From AC-49 sp963766605 (GTDB taxonomy: Bacteria; Actinomycetota; Thermoleophilia; Solirubrobacterales; Solirubrobacteraceae), in contig CAVYAT010000007.1 of assembly GCA_963766605.1 (NCBI GenBank), forward strand, positions 186,001 through 250,000: 64,000 bases of DNA, in the 5' to 3' direction. Positions within the stretch are counted from its first letter, which is position 1. Each line of letters begins with the position of its first letter. Below are positions 50,823 to 58,803 of this stretch, piece after piece. The notes under the pieces are model-generated. The model ran no database searches and was not told the DNA's origin. It saw nothing but the letters and a program-made list of their open reading frames with translations. The position numbers and the translations under genes are program-made.

Positions 50823-51402
50823 GAGCTTCACCACCGGCCTCGTGCTCGGCGCGGGGGGCTCCAAGCGGCTCGGCCGGCCCAAGCAGCTGCTGGCCTACAA
50901 CGGCGGCACGCTGCTCGGCCACGTCGTCGGCGTCGCCCGCGAGTGTGCGTTTGATCAGCTCGTCGTCGCGATCGGCGGCTCGTCGGTCGACGTCCGCGAG
51001 ACGGTCGACCTCAGGGGCGCCCAGGTCGTCGTCAACGACGCCTACGGCGACGGCTGCTCGTCGTCGATCGCCGCGGCTCTGGACATCATCGACTCGCGCT
51101 GTGAGGCGCTCGTCCTGATGCTCGGCGACCAGCCCGGCGTGACCGCCGACACGGTCGGCGCGCTGCTGGCGGGGCGCGGTGATGCCGATCTCGCGGTCTG
51201 CCGCTACGACGACGGCCGCGGACACCCGATCGCCTTTTCGCCGGCGATATTCGGCGCGCTGGCCGACCTGCATGGCGACAAGGGCGTCTGGCGGCTGCTC
51301 GACGAGGGTGGCGACGACGTCGTCGAGGTACCGATCGCCGGTGCGATCCCGCTCGACGTCGACACCGAGGAGGACTACCGGACGGTCCTCGCGCAGGCAT
51401 GA
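50812..51402 (+). CDS. MobA/MocA-like nucleotidyltransferase
   Basis: The 196-residue protein has the nucleotide loop LVLGAGGSKRLGRPKQLLAY and the metal-site motif LMLGDQPGVTADTV, the layout of molybdenum cofactor cytidylyltransferases (MocA), which make MCD for the CO dehydrogenase family. It overlaps the XdhC-YHS gene by 11 bases and coxD by ATGA. Confidence 0.9.
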   Translation: MPRESFTTGLVLGAGGSKRLGRPKQLLAYNGGTLLGHVVGVARECAFDQLVVAIGGSSVDVRETVDLRGAQVVVNDAYGDGCSSSIAAALDIIDSRCEALVLMLGDQPGVTADTVGALLAGRGDADLAVCRYDDGRGHPIAFSPAIFGALADLHGDKGVWRLLDEGGDDVVEVPIAGAIPLDVDTEEDYRTVLAQA

Positions 51403-52307
51403 GCGGCGACGCGGAAAGCGAGGTCGGCCATGTCGCGCCGGATGTCGACACGCTCGCCGTGCGCCTCGGCGCGGTCGACTACCTGGTCGACGAGTCGCTG
51501 GCCACGTCGATGTTCCTCGCCCTGCGCCTGCCCCAGCCGCTGCTGCTCGAGGGCGAGGCGGGCGTCGGCAAGACCGCGGCCGCACTGTCGCTGGCCGCGG
51601 TCCTCGACACGCCGCTGATCCGCCTGCAGTGTTACGAGGGCATCGACGCGGCCGAGGCGCTGTACGAGTGGAACTACCCGCGCCAGCTGCTGAGCATCCG
51701 CCTCGCCGACGCCCAGGGGACGCAGCTGCGCGAGGCCGACCTGTTCGGTCCCGACTACCTGCTCGCACGGCCCCTGCTGCGGGCGTTGCAGCACCCCGGC
51801 CCGCGCCCCGCGGTGCTGCTGATCGACGAGATCGACCGCGCCGACGACGACTTCGAGGCGTTCCTGCTCGAGCTGCTCGGCGAGGCGACGGTGACGATCC
51901 CCGAGATCGGGCCGATCGTCGCCACCCATCCACCGATCATCGTCCTGACGTCCAACCGCACGCGCGACCTGCACGACGCGGTCAAGCGCCGCTGCCTCTA
52001 CAACTGGATCGACTACCCGTCGCCGCAGCGTGAGGTCGAGATCATCCGCCGGCGGGTGCCGGGGGCAGCACAGACGCTTGCCGTTGCCGTCGCCACCGCG
52101 GTCGCTCGGATGCGCGACTCCGACATCCAGAAGCCGCCGGGGATCGCCGAGGCGATCGACTGGCTGGGGGCACTGGACCTGCTCGGGGTCAAGCGCCTCG
52201 ACGCTCCGGCGATCGACCGGACGCTCGGCTCGGTGCTCAAGTACTCCGAGGATCAGGAGCTCGTTCGAGCGGTCGGCCTGGAGCAGCTCGTGGGCGGCGA
52301 TGATTGA
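51399..52307 (+). CDS. coxD: CoxD-like MoxR-type AAA+ ATPase
   Basis: The 302-residue protein has Walker A GEAGVGKTA (residues 52-60), Walker B VLLIDEIDRADDD and sensor-type LTSNRTRDLHDAVKRRC. CoxD proteins work with CoxE to activate apo-CoxL, in characterised systems by building the [CuSMoO2] cluster. It overlaps coxE by eight bases. Confidence 0.93.
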   Translation: MSGDAESEVGHVAPDVDTLAVRLGAVDYLVDESLATSMFLALRLPQPLLLEGEAGVGKTAAALSLAAVLDTPLIRLQCYEGIDAAEALYEWNYPRQLLSIRLADAQGTQLREADLFGPDYLLARPLLRALQHPGPRPAVLLIDEIDRADDDFEAFLLELLGEATVTIPEIGPIVATHPPIIVLTSNRTRDLHDAVKRRCLYNWIDYPSPQREVEIIRRRVPGAAQTLAVAVATAVARMRDSDIQKPPGIAEAIDWLGALDLLGVKRLDAPAIDRTLGSVLKYSEDQELVRAVGLEQLVGGDD

Positions 52308-53634
52308 GCACGCGACCCTCGACCTGCCGGCGGTCGTCGGCGCGTTCGGGACGCGGCTGCGCAACGCCGGCGTGCCGGTCACGCCGCAACGCAGCGCCGA
52401 GCTCGCGCGCGCTCTGACGCTGGTCAAGCCGATCGCGCGGCGGCGGCTGTACTGGACGGCGCGCGCGGTGCTCGTGTCCGACCCTTCGCAGGTGCGGGCC
52501 TTCGACGCCGTCTTCGGAGAGGTGTTCGGCAGCTCGGCCGACGGCGAGCGGTTCGAGCCCGACGAGATCCAGACCGCCCCGGCGGACGAGACCGACGATC
52601 GCCCCTCGGGCGATCGCTCGCTGCCCGGGAGCTCCTCGGGCCTCGCCTCGCACACTCCCAACGCCGCCGACGACGGCGATGACGAAGGCGAGGTCGACGT
52701 TCCGCTCGTCATGGCCTCCGACGAGGAGCGCCTGGCGACCACGAGCTTCGACGCGCTGAACGCCGCCGAGCTTGCTGCGCTGTACCGGCTGATGACGCGG
52801 CTCACGCTGGCCACGCCGCTGCGCCGCACCCGCCGCCGTGAGCGCGCCCGTCACGGCGCCCAGGTCGACATGCGGCGCACGCTGCGCGGCAGCCTGCGCA
52901 CGGCCGGCGACCCGATCCGCCTTGCGCGTCGCCGGCGACGGATCGTGCCGCGGCGCCTGGTCATGCTGTGCGACATCTCGGGCTCGATGGAGTCCTACTC
53001 GCGCGCGTACCTGCAGTTCCTGACCTGCGCCGCGGGCAGCGTGTCCGACGCCGAGGCGTTCGTGTTCGCCACGCGGCTGACCCGGCTCACCCGCGCGCTG
53101 CACGGCCGCCACCCCGAGCGGGCGATCCAGCGGGCCGCCGCGGCCGCGCCGGACTGGTCCAGCGGGACGCGGATCGGCGATGCGCTGAAGGCGTTCAACG
53201 ATCACCACGGCCGTCGTGGGATGGCGCGCGGCGCCGTCGTCGTGATCCTGTCCGATGGCTGGGAGCGCGGTGATCCCGCCGTTGTCGAGCGGGAGATGGA
53301 GCGGCTCTCGCGGCTGGCGTACCGGATCGTGTGGGTCAATCCGCGCGTCAGTGCGAGCGCCTTCGAGCCTCGGGCGGGCGGGATGGTCGCGGCGCTGCCG
53401 CATTGCGACGCGCTGGTCAGCGGGCACAACTTCCGGGCGCTGGGGGAGGTCGTCGACGCGATCGCCGGCGGCGGCGAGCCGCCCGTCGTCGCACCGGCGC
53501 CGGAGGCGCACGCCGTCGAGCCTGAGCCGTGGGCGAGCGCGACGCCGGTCGCCGGCAGCTCCGTGGCGATGCCCAGCGGCCACGGCCCGAGCCGCGGCAA
53601 CACGACTGCGGGATGGGTGACCGACGATGACTGA
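52300..53634 (+). CDS. coxE: CoxE-like VWA-domain protein
   Basis: The 444-residue protein has a basic N-terminal domain, an acidic linker (DDGDDEGEVDVPL), and a C-terminal von Willebrand A domain with the MIDAS motif DISGSM (residues 225-230), SGTRIGDALKAF and VVILSDGWERGD. MoxR ATPases pair with such VWA proteins; together with CoxD it should mature CoxL. The proline-rich tail beyond residue 390 is not conserved in other families I know. Confidence 0.93.
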   Translation: MIEHATLDLPAVVGAFGTRLRNAGVPVTPQRSAELARALTLVKPIARRRLYWTARAVLVSDPSQVRAFDAVFGEVFGSSADGERFEPDEIQTAPADETDDRPSGDRSLPGSSSGLASHTPNAADDGDDEGEVDVPLVMASDEERLATTSFDALNAAELAALYRLMTRLTLATPLRRTRRRERARHGAQVDMRRTLRGSLRTAGDPIRLARRRRRIVPRRLVMLCDISGSMESYSRAYLQFLTCAAGSVSDAEAFVFATRLTRLTRALHGRHPERAIQRAAAAAPDWSSGTRIGDALKAFNDHHGRRGMARGAVVVILSDGWERGDPAVVEREMERLSRLAYRIVWVNPRVSASAFEPRAGGMVAALPHCDALVSGHNFRALGEVVDAIAGGGEPPVVAPAPEAHAVEPEPWASATPVAGSSVAMPSGHGPSRGNTTAGWVTDDD

Positions 53635-53815
53635 GTCCGACGTGAAGATCTGCATCTACCCCGGATGCGAGCGCCCGGCGATCCCGGCGCACGCGCTCGG
53701 CGGGCCGCCGTCGGCGTTCTGCGATCTCGAGGAGCACAACGCGCTGCGCGCCCATCAGGAGCGCGCGCGTCTGGCAGGCTTGACCAACCAAGACGAGGAG
53801 AAGACCAGTGGCTGA
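53627..53815 (+). CDS. Small Cys/His protein
   Basis: The 62-residue protein begins MTESDVKICIYPGCERPAIP and has three cysteines with a histidine (CIYPGC...FCDLEEH), a possible small zinc or metal site. It overlaps coxE by eight bases and the next gene by eight bases. No family is recognised. Metal delivery to the active site would fit the context but is speculative. Confidence 0.75.
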   Translation: MTESDVKICIYPGCERPAIPAHALGGPPSAFCDLEEHNALRAHQERARLAGLTNQDEEKTSG

Positions 53816-54262
53816 CGAGGTCTATCGCGCGGTGTTCCTGCGCATCCATCCGACCGGCAAGATGGTGCTCAGCCTGACCACCGAGCCCGACGGTCATGAA
53901 AGCGACTATGCGCAGCTCGTCGCCACCGAGCTTGGCGTCCCGCCGCTCGACGTCAAGGTCGTGCCGGCCGATGTCGACCGCTTCGGCGAGGGCCACGGCT
54001 ACAACTCGTCCCCATCCGACGGCGTCCCGGCGGCGATCGCGACGACGGCCGAGAAGATCCGTCAGAAGGGCCGGCTGCTGGCCGGCATGGCGCTCAGCGC
54101 CGACCCCGAGTCGCTGACGTGGGACAACGGCGCCTGGGCCGCCGGCGACGATCCGGCCCAGGTCAAGACGATCGAGGACATCGCGCTGTACGCCCACGGC
54201 AGCGGCGCGCTGCCGCCGGGCGTCGAGGGCGGCTGGACGCGCAGACGGTCTACCGCGGCTAG
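53808..54262 (+). CDS. Stand-alone protein homologous to part of CoxL (one missing base near its end)
   Basis: About 150 residues that parallel the cofactor-binding C-terminal part of CoxL. The stretch YAQLVATELGVPPLDVKVVP corresponds to FAQIVAEELGIPPEDITVRH; IRQKGRLLAGMALSADPESLTW to VRDKARMIAATMLETRPDDLAW; and TIEDIALYAHGSGALPPGVE to LIEDIAQYAYSGSEMPEGLE. The loops that touch cofactor and the active-site cysteine are absent. One base missing near 54,238 hides the end GLDAQTVYRG; the TAG found there is shared with the convergent YceI gene. It could be an assembly factor or competitor for CoxL, or a remnant that is still translated. Confidence 0.72.
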
Positions 54263-54813
54263 GGCGGCCCGCCGCCCGATGCCGGCAGTCGGCCGTCGAG
54301 CGTGACCTCGACGTCGTCGCCGACCCGCAGCGTCCCGAACAGCGTCGAGTACGGCTTGAGCCCCCACCGAGTCTGGGTGATCACCGCGCGTGCCGAGAGC
54401 CGCCCGTCGGCGCTGGACAGGTCGAACGAGATCGGGTGGGCCATGCCGGCAAGCGTCAGGTCGCCGTCGAAGTGCACCGTGTCGCCGTCCGCGGTCACCT
54501 TGGTCGAGCGAAAGACGATCTGCGCCCGCCCGAGGATCTCGTCGTCGATCGTCGACTTGATGCTCGCCTTGTCGTCGTCGCCGAGCGCCTGCATGCCGCC
54601 GGTGCCGTCGACCACGCGCAGCGAGCCACCGTCCGCGGTGAGCGCGAGCGCCGACTGCGCGGGGTCGTCGGCGACGGTCAGCGTCGCCTCCCAGCGGTCG
54701 ACATCGATCAGCAGGTTGTGACCGGCCTTGGCCGCGGCGCCCGTCCGGGTGGTGTGCACCGAAAGCGTCGCGTCGTCGGGGCCGAGCCGGTGTGTGCCGG
54801 AGGGGATGGACAC
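54259..54813 (-). CDS. YceI-like family protein
   Basis: The 184-residue protein has the pattern of a lipocalin-like YceI barrel: SLSVHTTRTG-type first strand (LSVHTTRTGAAAKAGHNLLI), KVTADGDTVHFDGDLTL, LAGMAHPISFDLS and a C-terminal TQTRWGLKPYSTLFGTLRVG. YceI proteins bind long polyisoprenoid or amide lipids. No signal peptide is seen, so it is probably cytosolic. The stop TAG lies inside CTAG, which is also the stop of the opposite gene. Confidence 0.87.
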   Translation of the reverse strand: MSIPSGTHRLGPDDATLSVHTTRTGAAAKAGHNLLIDVDRWEATLTVADDPAQSALALTADGGSLRVVDGTGGMQALGDDDKASIKSTIDDEILGRAQIVFRSTKVTADGDTVHFDGDLTLAGMAHPISFDLSSADGRLSARAVITQTRWGLKPYSTLFGTLRVGDDVEVTLDGRLPASGGGPP

Positions 54814-54823
54814 GGCCTGAGCC

Positions 54824-54829
54824 TATACT
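54824..54829 (+). promoter_or_regulatory. Putative -10 element (tatact)
   Basis: tatact is followed after about 12 bases by an aaaggagg Shine-Dalgarno sequence and after 24 bases by the coxG ATG. It is the best -10 match in the window. Confidence 0.5.
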
Positions 54830-54853
54830 GGCGCGCAGTCAAAGGAGGGTGCA

Positions 54854-55285
54854 ATGGCGGTGGAACTGGACCACTCGTTCACGATGGCGAAGTCGGTCGA
54901 CGAGAACTACGCGACGATCCTCGACCTCGAGAAGGTCGTGCCATGCGTGCAGGGCGGCTCCGTACTGGAGAAGACCGGGCCCGAGTCGGTCAAGGCGCAG
55001 ATCCTCGTCAAGATGGGCGCGATGTCGATGACGTTCACGGGGACCGTCGAGGTGACCGAGTCCGACGCGGAGGCGCACCGCGCGGTGATGGCGGTCAAGT
55101 CGCGCGAGGCCGGCGGCCAGGGCTTCGCCAACGCGACGGTCACCTTCCAGATCGCCGACGGCGGCGGCACGCTGCACACGTCAGCTCAGATCAGCGGCAA
55201 GGCGGCCTCGATGGGCGAGGGCGTGATGGTCGGCGTGCTCGACGCGCTGATCACGGACTTCACGGGCAAGCTCGGCGCGCTGTAG
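54854..55285 (+). CDS. coxG: CoxG-like SRPBCC protein
   Basis: The 143-residue protein fits the CoxG/SRPBCC fold: MAVELDHSFTMAKSVDENYA, VVPCVQGGSVLEKTGPESVK, FTGTVEVTESD, ATVTFQIADGGGTLHTSAQI and a C-terminal helix LDALITDFTGKLGAL. CoxG is reported to link CO dehydrogenase to the membrane and to its quinone acceptor. It has its own putative promoter and is separated from the rest by the YceI gene on the other strand. Confidence 0.9.
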   Translation: MAVELDHSFTMAKSVDENYATILDLEKVVPCVQGGSVLEKTGPESVKAQILVKMGAMSMTFTGTVEVTESDAEAHRAVMAVKSREAGGQGFANATVTFQIADGGGTLHTSAQISGKAASMGEGVMVGVLDALITDFTGKLGAL

Positions 55286-55892
55286 CGCCGAGCGCCGCGC
55301 CGAGGCGGTCGCGGTGGTGCGCGTAGGCGGCGGCGCCGTCGCCGTCGGGCGCCGCGATGCGGATCACCGGCGGGTACCCCATGGCCGGCGTGGCGAGGTC
55401 CTTGAGCGCGTCGTGGTAGGCGCGCTCGCGCTGAACGCCGCCGAAGCCGAAGCCCTTGGCGGCGAGCCCGCGGCTGAGCCGGTCGCTGGCCGGCGCGTGC
55501 TCGCGGCACAGATCGGCGTACGCGCCGGCGTCGAAGCCGAGATCGACGCCGGGCGGGTAGAAGCGTAACGTCGACAGCCGCACCGACGTGAAGTGCTCGG
55601 GGCCATCGAGCTCGACGATCGTGCCCGTCGGCTCGTGGTAGTGCTCGACTGCCAACAGCAGATTCTCCCGAGCGGAACGCAGCACCGCCTCGTCCCCGCC
55701 CAGCCGCGCGAAGATCGTCGCCAGCGCTCCGAGCGCCACGAGCACCGGCTCGACGATCGCCGGATCGCGCCGCGCCTTCGCCACCCGCTCGAGCCCGATA
55801 TGGCCCTGCTCGCATAGCCAGTCAAACGACGTCGGCCCGAGCGCGATGCCGTCGGCCGCGGCGGCGTCGGCGAAGGCGTCGGCGGTCGGCAT
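55260..55892 (-). CDS. Uncharacterised protein
   Basis: The 210-residue protein begins MPTADAFADAAAADGIALGP and contains WLCEQGHIGLERVAKARRDP, LLLAVEHYHEPTGTIVELDG and a tail AAYAHHRDRLGAALGA. No domain is recognised and no signal peptide is seen. It overlaps coxG by 26 bases, convergent, and is divergent from the small membrane protein to its right. Codon use looks like the host. Confidence 0.7.
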   Translation of the reverse strand: MPTADAFADAAAADGIALGPTSFDWLCEQGHIGLERVAKARRDPAIVEPVLVALGALATIFARLGGDEAVLRSARENLLLAVEHYHEPTGTIVELDGPEHFTSVRLSTLRFYPPGVDLGFDAGAYADLCREHAPASDRLSRGLAAKGFGFGGVQRERAYHDALKDLATPAMGYPPVIRIAAPDGDGAAAYAHHRDRLGAALGATARRACP

Positions 55893-55925
55893 CGCGTCGA
55901 TCGTAGTCTCTGCGCCCCGCCCGTC

Positions 55926-55931
55926 TATGAT
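55926..55931 (+). promoter_or_regulatory. Putative -10 element (tatgat) of a leaderless gene
   Basis: tatgat ends six bases before the GTG of the small membrane protein, which places a normal transcription start at the start codon itself. Confidence 0.45.
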
Positions 55932-55937
55932 CGACTC

Positions 55938-56093
55938 GTGCTCATCTGGGTCCTCATCGCCGTCGGCGTCCTGATCATCGGGGGCGCGAGCTTCTTCGGC
56001 GCGTCGAAGTTCAAGAGCGGTGCCGCCGAGGTCGACGACTCCGAGCTGGAGGACTACCAGGAGCAGTTCGTCTCGCACGACCACAAGCACTGA
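55938..56093 (+). CDS. 51-residue one-helix membrane protein
   Basis: The short GTG-start frame gives one helix (LIWVLIAVGVLIIGGASFFG) and an acidic tail ending EDYQEQFVSHDHKH. It has no Shine-Dalgarno site and a -10 element close enough for leaderless expression. It stops three bases before the HAD gene, so the two are likely co-transcribed. Function is unknown. Confidence 0.6.
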   Translation: MLIWVLIAVGVLIIGGASFFGASKFKSGAAEVDDSELEDYQEQFVSHDHKH

Positions 56094-56096
56094 CTC

Positions 56097-56738
56097 GTGG
56101 ACACACCCCAGCCCGCCGAACCCAAGGCCCTGCTGATGGACGTCGGCGGCGTCCTGACGACCAACGTCTTCGCGTCGTTCGCGGCGTTCTCAGAGGCCGA
56201 GTGCGGTGAACCCGACGCCGTGCGCGACCTGTTCGCCAACGACGAGCGGGCCCAGCGGCTGCTCGTCGAGCACGAGTGCGGGCGGATGGGGGAGGCCGAG
56301 TTCTCGGATGGGATGGCGCAGCTGCTTCACGAGCGGACCGGGCGCACGCTCGAGCCGGCAGGGCTCGCGCGGCGGATGCTCGCGCTGACCCAGCGCGACG
56401 ATGCGATGGTCGACGCGGTCACGAAGATCAAGCAGGCCGGCGTGCCCGTTGCCATCGTCTCCAACTCGATGGGCGATCGCGGCTACGAGAGCTTCGACAT
56501 GAAGCAGCTCGCCGACGTGATCGTCATCTCCGGCGAGCATGGGGTGCGCAAGCCGTCACGGCGCCTCTACCAGATCGCCTGCGACGGGCTCGGCGTCGAG
56601 CCGCCGCACTGCGTGATGGTCGACGACGTCCCGCGCAACCTGTCAGGCGCCGCGCGCCTGGGCATCCGCGGTGTGCATCACACCGACGCCGCGGACACGA
56701 TCGCGCAGCTCAACGAGCTGTTCGGGCTCGAGCTCTAG
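56097..56738 (+). CDS. HAD-family hydrolase
   Basis: The 213-residue protein has motif I as LLMDVGGVLTT (the usual second Asp is replaced by Gly), motif II AIVSNSM and motif III/IV VRKPSRRLYQIAC with CVMVDDVPRNL. The DVGGV variant occurs in the HAD IA group, which may act as phosphatases or have lost activity. GTG is used as start. It lies just after the small membrane protein and converges with the fatty-acid operon. Confidence 0.85.
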   Translation: MDTPQPAEPKALLMDVGGVLTTNVFASFAAFSEAECGEPDAVRDLFANDERAQRLLVEHECGRMGEAEFSDGMAQLLHERTGRTLEPAGLARRMLALTQRDDAMVDAVTKIKQAGVPVAIVSNSMGDRGYESFDMKQLADVIVISGEHGVRKPSRRLYQIACDGLGVEPPHCVMVDDVPRNLSGAARLGIRGVHHTDAADTIAQLNELFGLEL

Positions 56739-56773
56739 TCGCAGGTCGCGACGCCACATGATCACGCGCGCCG

Positions 56774-57544
56774 TCAGGCCCGTTCGGCCGGCACATTGCG
56801 CGCGTGGATCTGCCCGCCGTCGATCGTGATCGTCTCGCCGGTGATCCAGCTCGCGCCGTCGGAGCACAGGAACACGACCGCGGGCGCGATGTCCTCCGGC
56901 TCGCCGACGCGACCCATCGGGGTGCGTGCGTCCACCGACTCCTCCTGGCCCTTCCACAGTGCCTCGGCCATCTTCGTCCTCACCAGCCCCGGCGCGACGC
57001 CGTTGACGCGCACCTTCGGACCCATCTCGACCGCCTGGTGTCTGGTCAGGTGGACGATCGCCGCCTTCGACGCGTGGTAGACGCCCATCGACGGGCCGAT
57101 GCCGTAGGCCCCGATCGACGCGGTGTTGACGACCGCGCCGCCGTGCTCCTTCATCCACGCATCCCACACGAGCCCCGTCCACAGCACCGGCGCCCACGCG
57201 TTGAGCGCGAACGTCTTGGTGAAACGGACCTGGTCCATGTCGACGAGCGGCCCGAACGCCGGGTTCGTGCCCGCGTTGTTGACGAGGATGTCGATCGAGC
57301 CGAACGTCGACAGGGTCTTGTCGACGCACGCCTGTGCCGCGTCGGCGTCGACGGCGTGCGCCGCGACGCCCAGGGCACGTTCGCCCAGCGGCCCGGCGGC
57401 CGAGTCGGCCGCCTCCTGGTGGCGCGAGGTCAGCACGACGTTCGCGCCGGCCTCGTGCAGCGCCTTTGCGATCGCCAGCCCGATGCCCCGCGAGGCGCCG
57501 GTGACGATCGCCGTCTTGCCCGACAGGTCGATCGTGATGCTCAC
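56774..57544 (-). CDS. Short-chain dehydrogenase/reductase (beta-oxidation operon)
   Basis: The 256-residue SDR has AIVTGASRGIG near the start, ILVNNAGTNPAFGPL, the catalytic YHASK motif and a C-terminal GASWITGETITIDGGQIHA. It is classical FabG/hydroxyacyl-type, and as the last gene of the operon could oxidise a 3-hydroxyacyl-CoA. GTG is chosen as start since it overlaps the acyl-CoA dehydrogenase stop. Confidence 0.9.
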   Translation of the reverse strand: MSITIDLSGKTAIVTGASRGIGLAIAKALHEAGANVVLTSRHQEAADSAAGPLGERALGVAAHAVDADAAQACVDKTLSTFGSIDILVNNAGTNPAFGPLVDMDQVRFTKTFALNAWAPVLWTGLVWDAWMKEHGGAVVNTASIGAYGIGPSMGVYHASKAAIVHLTRHQAVEMGPKVRVNGVAPGLVRTKMAEALWKGQEESVDARTPMGRVGEPEDIAPAVVFLCSDGASWITGETITIDGGQIHARNVPAERA

Positions 57545-58800
57545 GAGCCGACCTTCGCCGTGGTCTGCGAGCCAGCCCCGTTGGACGACGCGTCCTTGGG
57601 CTCCCACTTGCGCAGCTCCGCCTGGGCGATCGTGCGCTTGTGGACCTCGTCGGGTCCGTCCGCGAGGCGCAGCGTGCGCAGATGGGCGTACATCGACGCC
57701 AGCGGCGTGTCCTGCGACACGCCGGCACCGCCGTGGACCTGGATCGCGCGGTCGATGATCCGCAGCGCCATCTCGGGCGCGGCGATCTTGATCGCGGCGA
57801 TCTCCATCCGCGCGTGCTTGTTGCCGACCGTGTCCATCAGCCACGCGACCTTCATCGTCAGCAGCCGCACCATCTCGATGTCGATCCGTGACTCGGCGAT
57901 CCAGTCCTGGATGTTCGAGCGCGACGAGACCGGCTCCCCGAACGTGACGCGCGCCTGCGCGCGCTTGCACATCAGCTCCAGCGCCCGCTCGGCCACGCCG
58001 ACAGTGCGCATGCAGTGGTGGATGCGGCCGGGCCCGAGGCGGGCCTGGGAGATCATGAACCCGTCGCCCTCGTTGGCGAGCAGGTTGGACGCCGGGACAC
58101 GCACGTCGGTGAACTGCACCTCGCCGTGGCCGTCCTGGTCGGTGTAGCCGAACACCGTCAGGTTGCGCACGATCTCGACGCCGGGCGTGTCGACGGGGAC
58201 GATGATCATCGACTGCTGGCGGTGGCGCGCCGCGGTCGGATCGGTCTTGCCCATCACGATCAGCACCTTGCAGTGCGGGTGCAGCGCGTTGGTCGTCCAC
58301 CACTTGCGCCCGTTGAGGACGTAGGAGTCGCCATCCCGTTCGATCCGCAGCTCGATGTTCGTCGCATCCGACGACGCCACCGCCGGCTCGGTCATCCCGA
58401 ACGCCGAGCGGATCTCGCCGGCCAGCAGCGGCTTCAGCCAGCGGTCCTGGTTCTCCGGCGTCGCGAAGTGCGAGAACACCTCCATGTTGCCGGTGTCGGG
58501 CGCCGAGCAGTTGCAGGCCTCCGACGCGATCCCGCTGCGCCCGAGGATCTCGGCCAGCGGCGCGTACTCGGCGTTCTTGAGGCCCGGTCCCCACTTCGGG
58601 TCAGGGTGGAACAGGTTCCACAGGCCGCGGTTCTGCGCCTCGATCTTGAGGTCCTCCATGATCTGCGGCTGGGAGTGCGGGTTGCCCGACGCGGCGAGCT
58701 GCTCGTCGTACACGGACTCGGCCGGGTAGACGTGCTCGTCCATGAACGCCTGCAACCGCTCCTGGTAGTCCTTGCAGCGGTCGGTCAGGGCGAAATCCAT
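57541..58800 (-). CDS. Acyl-CoA dehydrogenase
   Basis: The 419-residue flavoprotein has the N-terminal helical domain, SAFGMTEPAVASSDATNIEL, KWWTTNAL and the C-terminal QVHGGAGVSQDTPLASMYAH. It removes two hydrogens from an acyl-CoA and gives electrons to ETF. Its length fits long- or branched-chain enzymes of the FadE type. It is separated by three bases from the enoyl-CoA hydratase, in the order of a beta-oxidation operon. Confidence 0.93.
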   Translation of the reverse strand: MDFALTDRCKDYQERLQAFMDEHVYPAESVYDEQLAASGNPHSQPQIMEDLKIEAQNRGLWNLFHPDPKWGPGLKNAEYAPLAEILGRSGIASEACNCSAPDTGNMEVFSHFATPENQDRWLKPLLAGEIRSAFGMTEPAVASSDATNIELRIERDGDSYVLNGRKWWTTNALHPHCKVLIVMGKTDPTAARHRQQSMIIVPVDTPGVEIVRNLTVFGYTDQDGHGEVQFTDVRVPASNLLANEGDGFMISQARLGPGRIHHCMRTVGVAERALELMCKRAQARVTFGEPVSSRSNIQDWIAESRIDIEMVRLLTMKVAWLMDTVGNKHARMEIAAIKIAAPEMALRIIDRAIQVHGGAGVSQDTPLASMYAHLRTLRLADGPDEVHKRTIAQAELRKWEPKDASSNGAGSQTTAKVGS

Positions 58801-58803
58801 ACG

